Below are positions 35,563 to 43,200 of a stretch of 44,963 bases of DNA, in pieces. The notes under the pieces were generated by a model, which saw only the letters and a program-made list of their open reading frames with translations, searched no databases and was not told the origin of the DNA. The stretch comes from Anaerolineae bacterium. Lineage in GTDB: Bacteria; Chloroflexota; Anaerolineae; Aggregatilineales; JAFGMM01. The position numbers were made by a program, and so were the translations under genes. The stretch spans positions 1-44,963 of the forward strand of contig JAFGMM010000153.1 of the NCBI GenBank assembly GCA_016927535.1, in the 5' to 3' direction. Position 1 is the stretch's first letter. Each line of letters begins with the position of its first letter.

Positions 35563-36084
35563 CTAGACCGTCAGCAGCGGCGCCAACTCTACCGCCCAGG
35601 CGCGGATTTTGTCCCAATCGCGGTGGTCGCCCTTAGAAAGGAAACCCAGCAAGATGCTGATGCGGAGCATCACCCGGCCTGTAAACGAGGGTGCATTGCC
35701 AGCTTCCATTGTCTTCCCGGCAAACAAGCCCTCGCTCACCGTCGGAACCAATTTGCGCACCGGCCCCAGCCATTCCGCGACGTGTGCGTGATAGTTTTTG
35801 TTCGGCATCCCCAGCGTCATGCAGACCAGAAACGCGGCAAAGGGTTTCTGCCAGAGCGCTGCCCGGTGCGTTTCTACGAACCGCATGGCTTCCGGCAGCC
35901 ACTTCGCCCCCTGGATGGCGCTGCCCACCACCACCGCGCGGTAGGGTGTGAGGTCGGTTACCTCCTGCACCGGGCGCACATCAACCACTGCGCCGTTCTC
36001 GACCAACGTCTTACCGATGGCTTCGGCGACCCCGGCGGTTGTTCCGGTACGGCTGGCATAGGCGACGAGTATTTTGTCTGACAT
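35563..36084 (-). CDS. Flavodoxin-domain protein (HemG/protoporphyrinogen-oxidase-like)
   Basis: FMN-binding protein of the flavodoxin_5 group. The phosphate loop is SRTGTTAGVAEAIG at residues 11-24, followed by YRAVVVGSAIQGAKWLPEA. About 173 residues. The ATG at 36084 overlaps the upstream stop by one base (TAATG), so it is coupled to the hydrolase gene. Family members carry electrons or oxidise protoporphyrinogen. Nothing in the window shows haem synthesis, so a redox partner role for the next gene (C_GCAxxG_C_C) is an inference. Confidence 0.85.
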   Translation of the reverse strand: MSDKILVAYASRTGTTAGVAEAIGKTLVENGAVVDVRPVQEVTDLTPYRAVVVGSAIQGAKWLPEAMRFVETHRAALWQKPFAAFLVCMTLGMPNKNYHAHVAEWLGPVRKLVPTVSEGLFAGKTMEAGNAPSFTGRVMLRISILLGFLSKGDHRDWDKIRAWAVELAPLLTV

Positions 36085-36578
36085 TACGCTTCCTCTTTCT
36101 TGAGCTTTCTCAACGTGAATAGATAGATTACGGCGCCGGCGATGAGCGACCCATACTCGCCGATATTCATCCCGGTCTTGGTGCGCCATACGCCGAGACC
36201 GATTTTGGGCGAGTCGTCAAAGAATACCGGCAGCCCGGTGTCACGAGGGAATACGGCGGTCATGGGATGAGAAATAAAGTCCACTACCCAGTGACTAAAT
36301 GTGAGTAGCCCAACGACCCAACCGGTGCGCGTGTCGCGGCTGATGCGCCTGGCGGTCAGCCCGGCGAGCGCCGACCAGATCGCCGCCATGAAAAGCCCGT
36401 GCGAATAGGGGCTGCTTGCTTCAACATCTTCACCGGGCACACGCTCGATGCCCAACAACCAGAAAACGCCGAACAGGAAATCGAGTGCATAAGCGCTCAC
36501 CACGAGCGCCCAAAGCGGCGTTTTGGGCGCAACCCGTTTCGCCGCCAGCCCAACCCCCAGATGTGTCAGTCCTGCCAT
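36084..36578 (-). CDS. YdjM/DUF457-like membrane metal-dependent hydrolase
   Basis: Integral-membrane protein of the LexA-regulated YdjM family, 164 residues with four or more hydrophobic segments and the likely metal ligands His6 (THLGVG), Asp33 (ALDFLFG), His60 (SPYSHG), His96 and Asp100 (FSHWVVDFISH). The ATG at 36578 has AGGGAAAA upstream; the longer frame is rejected. First gene of the three-gene operon; its stop overlaps the flavodoxin start by one base. Substrate unknown. Confidence 0.82.
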   Translation of the reverse strand: MAGLTHLGVGLAAKRVAPKTPLWALVVSAYALDFLFGVFWLLGIERVPGEDVEASSPYSHGLFMAAIWSALAGLTARRISRDTRTGWVVGLLTFSHWVVDFISHPMTAVFPRDTGLPVFFDDSPKIGLGVWRTKTGMNIGEYGSLIAGAVIYLFTLRKLKKEEA

Positions 36579-36715
36579 TCTGTTTTCCCTTTTGAATCTT
36601 GTTTGCACGAACACACAGAAGCCTTATCACTTACTCATACGTTGAATGAACCTGTTGAGTTGTGCGAATTCCCGCTTCAATTCATGGGAAAAGAAGCCAC
36701 TACACGCGAGTTGTT

Positions 36716-36965
36716 TGTAGTGGACCCCAAAAACTGGACACACCCTGGTGGGAGAAGTAGAGTCCAAGAAAGGGGACACAACAATGACAAAGCAACGCAA
36801 ATTCACGCCAGAATTCAAAGCTCAGGTGGTGCTGGAAATCCTGACCGGGATGAAGAGCGCGGCCCAGGCATGCTGCGAGTACCATCTCAACGCCTCGACG
36901 TTGTCGAGGTGGAAACAAGAATTCGTTGAAAACGCCACTGTGTCCAGTTTTATGGGTCCACTTCA
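36716..36965. mobile_element. Internally deleted IS3-type element (MITE-like)
   Basis: 250 bp bounded by inverted repeats that match at 23 of 26 positions and begin TG (TGTAGTGGACCCC at left, TGAAGTGGACCCA on the complement of the right). Each arm carries AAAACTGGACAC next to it. Between them is only the 5' part of an IS3-family orfA. The ends TG...CA suit the IS3 family. No perfect 3-4 bp target duplication is seen. It has no orfB, so it could move only with help from a full-length relative. Confidence 0.75.
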
Positions 36966-36993
36966 ATTCTTTCTCTCTCCGCTAAATGGATAA
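36784..36993 (+). pseudogene. Truncated IS3-family transposase OrfA
   Basis: MTKQRKFTPEFKAQVVLEIL then TGMKSAAQACCEYHLNASTL and SRWKQEFVENA is the helix-turn-helix start of an IS3 OrfA (normally about 90-100 residues). After about 51 codons it enters the right inverted repeat and ends with unrelated residues at a TAA at 36991. An AGGGG ribosome site is kept, so a small DNA-binding product is possible. Confidence 0.75.
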
Positions 36994-37046
36994 AGTCGAG
37001 TTCCCGTCACATGTTCTAATTGACCTTATTAATTCATAATATAGCT

Positions 37047-37102
37047 TACAAACCTTTCGCAATATCTTAACAAACCTTCTACAAACCTTCTACAAACCTT
37101 CT
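37047..37102. promoter_or_regulatory. Array of 11-bp direct repeats upstream of the giant exoprotein gene
   Basis: Three exact head-to-tail copies of ACAAACCTTCT (37070-37102) and a diverged fourth at 37048-37058 (ACAAACCTTTC), about 110 bp upstream of the start of the 2541-residue protein. The first unit reads CTTAACAAACC. An 11-bp period is one helical turn, the spacing used by tandem OmpR/PhoB-family regulators (Pho boxes). An AT-rich stretch and TATATA lie between the array and the start. Confidence 0.5.
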
Positions 37103-37209
37103 ACGCGACCCAAACAGAGGAAAGCTAATTTATCCCATACAATTAATTGCAGAAAGTCCGCTAAGTCACATTTTTATATATTGGGGTTGGCTCGTTTAAG
37201 GGGAAAACT

Positions 37210-40200
37210 ATGGAAGACAAGAATCAGTTAGTACAAGCCGCGCGCCTGTTGAAGTCGAAAGACTACAGCGGCGCGCGGCGTCTTCTTCAGAGCTACCTGA
37301 AGAAGCACCGATCTGACTCCGACGCATGGTATTTACTCTCGTTCGCCTTATCAGAAAGGAGCAAGCAAGTCGCGGCCTTGCGGCGCGCTCTCAAGCTTGA
37401 CCCGGCGCATGCCAAGGCAAAGGCGCGCCTGGCAAAGCTAAACGTTTCCGCATCGCCGGGCCGGTCGCGTTTCGCGTGGTGGCAGACGGCGACGGTGGGC
37501 GGGTTGGCGCTCGGCGTCGTGGCGATGGTTGCGTTGATCGCCTTTCTCTTGCAGCCGCCAACCGCCCCGGCGCTGCCCGGCGGCAGTGATGAGATCGCCG
37601 GCGTCTCCGAGGTCGTGGAGGCGGATACCGCTGTAGAAGCGGCAGTCGCCGCTTCGCCGGACATAGAAATTGCCGGCGCGGACGCCGCCGATGCGAGAAG
37701 TCACGTCTGGGATGCGGCGCTCGTGCAGGTCCCGGCTCACGTGAGCGCGCCCGCGCTCGCGCCCGCCGTCAATGCGGCGAACCACGTCGCTGCGCCAAGC
37801 GTTGCACTTCCGGCGTCAGTCGGCGCGCCGGCCGGCGCGTCCGCAAGCAGCGCGCCGGCGGCGCAGATCGTGGACACAGGGAGCCAAGCACCGACGAATA
37901 CCACTTCACCGGCTGCTGTGCCGATTAATGACGCCGGCGCCGGTGAACCGGTCAATGATAACGCCGGCAATGGCGAGCCGGCCGGCAACAATACCGACGA
38001 CGAAACCGAACCGCCGACCGATGAGGTCGAGCCGGAAGCGACCGAAGCGCCGACGACTCCGGTCATCGATCACCCGCTGCTGGTGAATGACCTGCCTGAC
38101 GGAGCTATCGCCGGGCAATTCGTGCTCACCGTCGCCGATATCGACGCCTTCGTTGATGAAGTACAGGCGCTAGGCGGCGCGGTCGTTGAGACGATCCAGG
38201 CGCTCGATGTGGTCGTGATTCAGATCCCGGACGACCTGGTAAATGCCCAGGCCCTGCTTGAGTCATCCCTCGTTACCGGATCCGAGTTCGACTACACCAT
38301 CGCCATCGCCGGGAGCGACGCACTGCCGAGCGACCAATACCGCGACCAGCAGTGGGCGCTCGACGCCATCGGCCTGCTCAATGCCTGGGACGAGATCGTG
38401 GGTCTGCCGCGTATCCTCGTTGCGGTCATCGACTCCGGCGCGTGCACACACGAGGACGCCCCCGGCATTGTGGGCGGCTGGGACTTCATCGGCGACGACG
38501 CCGATCCGCAGGACGAGAACGGCCACGGCTGCGCAGTGATGGGCATCCTGGCAGCGACGCCGGACAACGGCATCGGCATCACCGGCTTTCCGAACGTCGA
38601 TGTCGCCACGTACCGTGTGCTCAACGCGAGCGGCAGCGGTTCGTACTCCGACGTGGCGGCGGCGATTGTGCGCGCGGTCGATGACGGCGCGAAGGTGCTC
38701 AACATTAGTCTGGGCGGGCCGAACCGCGCGTCGGTGTTGGAGCGCGCGGTCGCTTACGCCGTCGCGCGCGGCGTGACCGTGGTCGCGGCGGCCGGCAACG
38801 GCGGCGCGGATGCGCTTCTCTATCCTGCTGCGTATGACGGCGTGGTCGCGGTCGGCGCAGTGGATCAGAGCTTGCAGCGCGCGAGCTTCAGCAACTACGG
38901 CCCCGGCATCGACCTGTGGGCGCCGGGCGCGGATATCCTCTCGCTGGCGCTGGGCGGCGGCTATGCCCAGGGCAGCGGCACGAGCTTCGCCGCACCGTAT
39001 GCGGCGGGCGTCGCGGCAGTCGAGATGGCGCGCGGCAATGTGTTGGCGATGGGCGGTGTCGTGTCTTTAAGCGTTGATGAATTGCCGCCGATCATCGGAC
39101 CAGAACCCTCGCCGACGCCGCTCCCAGAAGTCACACCTGATAGTTCTTCGGATCTGGCAGTAATGGCAAACCCTGCGGCTGTTTACTGCCGAGATATGGG
39201 TTATCAGTTCACAATTTTCGGCTCAATAGGGTACTGTGCGTTCCCTAATGGCGAACAATGCGAAGCCTGGGCTTTCTTGCAAGGTGAGTGCGGCCAGGCG
39301 TTTTCTTACTGCGCTCAGCAAGGTTACGCGACAGAAACCCGCGACGACGGCCAAAATGCCTTCTCTCCGAAGTATGCGGTGTGTGTCTCAGATACCGGCG
39401 AGGTCGTCGGACAGGTAACACAATTGTTTTCGCTTTCGAGCAGAGCCACCGGCTCAGGGTGTGGAGGATCTGCTCAAGGCGCATTTGCTGTGCCTGAAGG
39501 GAGACCACCGGCCGAGGAGGAAGATGAAACAATTGCTGCCCTCGCTGTACCATCAGCCTTTAACTGGCGGGGCCTCAACGACGAGAATGACTGGCTCACC
39601 GCTGTTCGAGATCAAGGCCAGTGTGGAAGTTGTTGGGCGTTCGCGGCCGTCGGCATAGTGGAAGCAGCTTACAATATCGCACATGATAGCGCTACTTTGG
39701 ACTTGAACCTCTCAGAGCAATACCTTGTGTCTGATTGCAGCGGCAGCGGCAGTTGCTGCGGTGGTTGGGCCGAAAGTGCGCTTGAGTTCATCGAGAATGG
39801 GGATGGTGTCCCAGATGAAGCTTGTATGGGATATGTTGATGGTGATCAGATTGACGGTTGCGGATGCACTGCTGAAGATGGATGCCTGGACAACTGCACT
39901 TACCGCTCAGGTGATGATATTTGTAGTGACAGAACGTGCGGAGATCGATGCTCAGATTGGCAAGACCGAGTTATCAAAATCGACAGTTGGGCTTGGGTCG
40001 CACCCGATCAACAATCCATCAAACAGAATCTGATTACCTATGGCCCAATTGCTGTTGCAATGGGTGTAGGCAATGGTGAGAGTGGTATTAATGGTCACTT
40101 TGACGAAAATGACGTGTACCGCTGTGACGATGACAGCAAGAAAGGTCACGCGGTCATCATCGTTGGGTACGACGACGAAGGTGGCTACTGGATTGTACGG

Positions 40201-43200
40201 AATAGTTGGGGAGAGGGTTGGGGAGACGATGGCTACTTCAGAGTCGGCTATGGCGAGTGCGGAATCGAGACAGAGCCTCTCCGTGCCCAGGTCAGTCCAC
40301 TGGCTGCGGATATATCCGTTACGAAGACCGCAGCAGCAGAAGTAGAAATGGGCGAAGCGTTCACCTACACTATCACGGTCACCAACAATGGCCCATTCCA
40401 GGCTACCAATGTTGTTGTTACCGACACCTTGCCGGGTACCGTGAGCCTGGGAGCGGTTACGCCATCTCAGGGTACGTGCAGCGGCGCCAATGTGATTATC
40501 TGTGACCTGGGTGTGCTGGTCGATGGCGCTACTGCAACCATCGAAATCATCGTCACGCCCAACGAAATCGGCACACTCATCAACGGCGTCGATGTCACGA
40601 CTACCTCTGCTGACCCCGAGGCTAACAATAACACCGCTACTGTAGAGACCACGGTGGTCGGGGTGCCTGGTTACGGCTCGACGCCCGCGCCCGGCTCCAC
40701 ACTCGACTTCGGCAGCATGACCGTCCACCAGCCGGTCAGCCTCACGCTCAACATCTTCGAGACCGGCAACGCCGACCTGGAAGCCTCCAACCCCACTATC
40801 ATCGGCGAACATGCGAGCGACTTTGCGGTCGCCGGCCTGACCTTCCCGTTGACCATCACGGACGGCGCGCCCGGCCAAGACCTCACCGTCACCTGCACGC
40901 CCGGCGACGTAGGCGAGCGCACCGCGACCCTGACGCTCTCGACCAACGATCCCGACAACCCGACTGTCAGCTACTCGATGACTTGCACCGGCCAACCGAG
41001 GATTATCCAGTTTGCCGGATTGCAATGGATCGTCAAATCGGGATACAACGGCCCCGGTCCGAACCACTGGTCAGACGACGAACAGAGCGTATGGGTAGAC
41101 ACGAGCGGACACTTGCATCTGAAAGTGCGCGCAATCGATGGCATCTGGCACAGCGCCGAAGTGTATTCGGTGGAGCCGACGAGCTATGGTATGCACCGAT
41201 TCTTTGTTATCGGTCGCGTGGATCAATTGGACGCAAACGTCGTTCTGGGGCTTTTCTTGTACCAGGATGACGCGCGTGAGATCGACATTGAATTCGCAAA
41301 GTGGGGCGACCCATTCAATGACAAACCGGGTCACTATGTCGTTCAACCCGGTAATGAGCACGATTTCCCCGTGACCCTAAACGGGACGTTCACCACTCAC
41401 TACATAAGCTGGATGGACTCTTACGTCCAGTTCAAGAGCATTCACGGACATTACCTGGAGCCGCCTCAACCCTGGCACTTGATCCAAGACTGGGAATATG
41501 CGGGCGGTGGTATTCCTTGCGAGGGTGACCAGCTTCGGATTCACATGAATCTGTGGCTTGTTGGAGGCGAATCGCCTTTAGACGGTCAGGAAGCGGAGAT
41601 CGTCATAAAAGGCATCCAGTACCCGGCGCAGTTCGAGAGGCCGGTCGCGGCTTTCGAGTCGCAGGTCAATGACCTGAACGTGACGTTCACCGATCAATCT
41701 CAACCCATTAACGGGATCACGCGATGGCGTTGGGACTTTGGCGATGGAGAAACCAGCGCTGACCAGAATCCCACACACACGTATGCCGCCGGCGGAACTT
41801 ACACCGTCACGCTGACCGTGTACGGTCCTGGCGGCCTCAGCACAGTGCAGCATGAAGTCACCGTCGAGGACCCGACTCCACCGCCGCCTACCGACTTGAC
41901 CGTTCTCAACGTCTGGCACCGCCGCCTCGACATGAAGGTCGATCTCGGCTGGACGGGCATCACTTCGCCAGACCCCGGCCACTACGAGGTCTTCTACAGC
42001 CGCACGCCCGGCGGCCCCTACGACACGCTGGCCTGCGCCACGACCGACCTGACCCAAACGCAGTGCCGCGTCGAAGGGCTGGAGTTCGGCAAGCGCTACT
42101 TCTTCGTCGCGCAGACCGTGCAGGCGGGCTACCGCAGCCTCTTCAGCAATGAAGTCGAACCGCCGCCGCCCACCTGCGTCGAAGCCAAGCGCGCCGGCTT
42201 GATCGAAGGCTCGCTCGACCGGCAGGGCGTCGGTCAGGTGGTCAACACCGCCGAGTACGGCTTTGCGCTCGGCGTGGCCTCCTACGAGGAGTTCGGCTCC
42301 GGCGACATCGACGGGCAGCACCTGTTCGCTTCCCAGGCGCTCGACCTCCAGCCGGGCGCGACGCTCGACTTCTCGATCCCGGTGCCCGAATGCAACTACC
42401 AGAGCGATCTGTTCTGCGGTGAACTGCTGATCGGTTCGCCGCAGTACGACGACCGGCTCATCAAGGCGCGGCACGGCGGCGACGGCTGGTGTGTGCTGGG
42501 CGACACCGATCTCGCGGTGACCAAGACCGCCTCGGCGGAAACCGCGCTGGTCGGTCAGGAAGTAATCTACACGATCACGGTGACCAACAACGGCCCGTAC
42601 TACTCCTACGAGACCCGGCTGACCGACACGCTGCCAGCGAATGTTACACTGCTTTCGGTTCGGACGAGCCAGGGGCGCTGCAACAACGCAATTTCCTGTA
42701 ACCTGGGTGGGCTGGCGCACGGCGACAGCGCGACCGTCACGGTGAAGCTCCGGGTCAATCGAGTGGGCCGGCTGGTGAACACGGCGACGGTCACAACTAC
42801 CCGCCCCGCCGACTTCGATCCGAGCAACAACACGGCGGTCGCCGAGATCGTCGTGCTCGACCCGAACCCGGCGACCTGTGTCCAGGCCAAGCGCGCCGGC
42901 GCGCTGCCGTACACACTGAACCGGAACGGCGCCGGCCAGATATCGAACTTCGCAACCGTGCCGTTCACCATCGGCATCGCCTCTTACAAGGAGTTCGAGC
43001 CGGGCGACATCGACGGGCAGCGCCTGTTCGACTCGCTGGTCGTGACGGTCGAGCCAGGCCAGACGATTGACCTGGCGGTGACGGTGCCGGACTGCAACTA
43101 CCAGCTTGACCTGTTCTGCGGCGAGGTGCGCATCCCGCCGCAGTACGGCGACGACCTCATCAAGGCGCGGCACGGCGGCGACGGCTGGTGCCCGCGCGAA

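Noticed and set aside
37047-37102. CRISPR-like repeats
   Set aside because: The units are 11 bp with no spacers and no cas genes; phased regulator sites explain them better.
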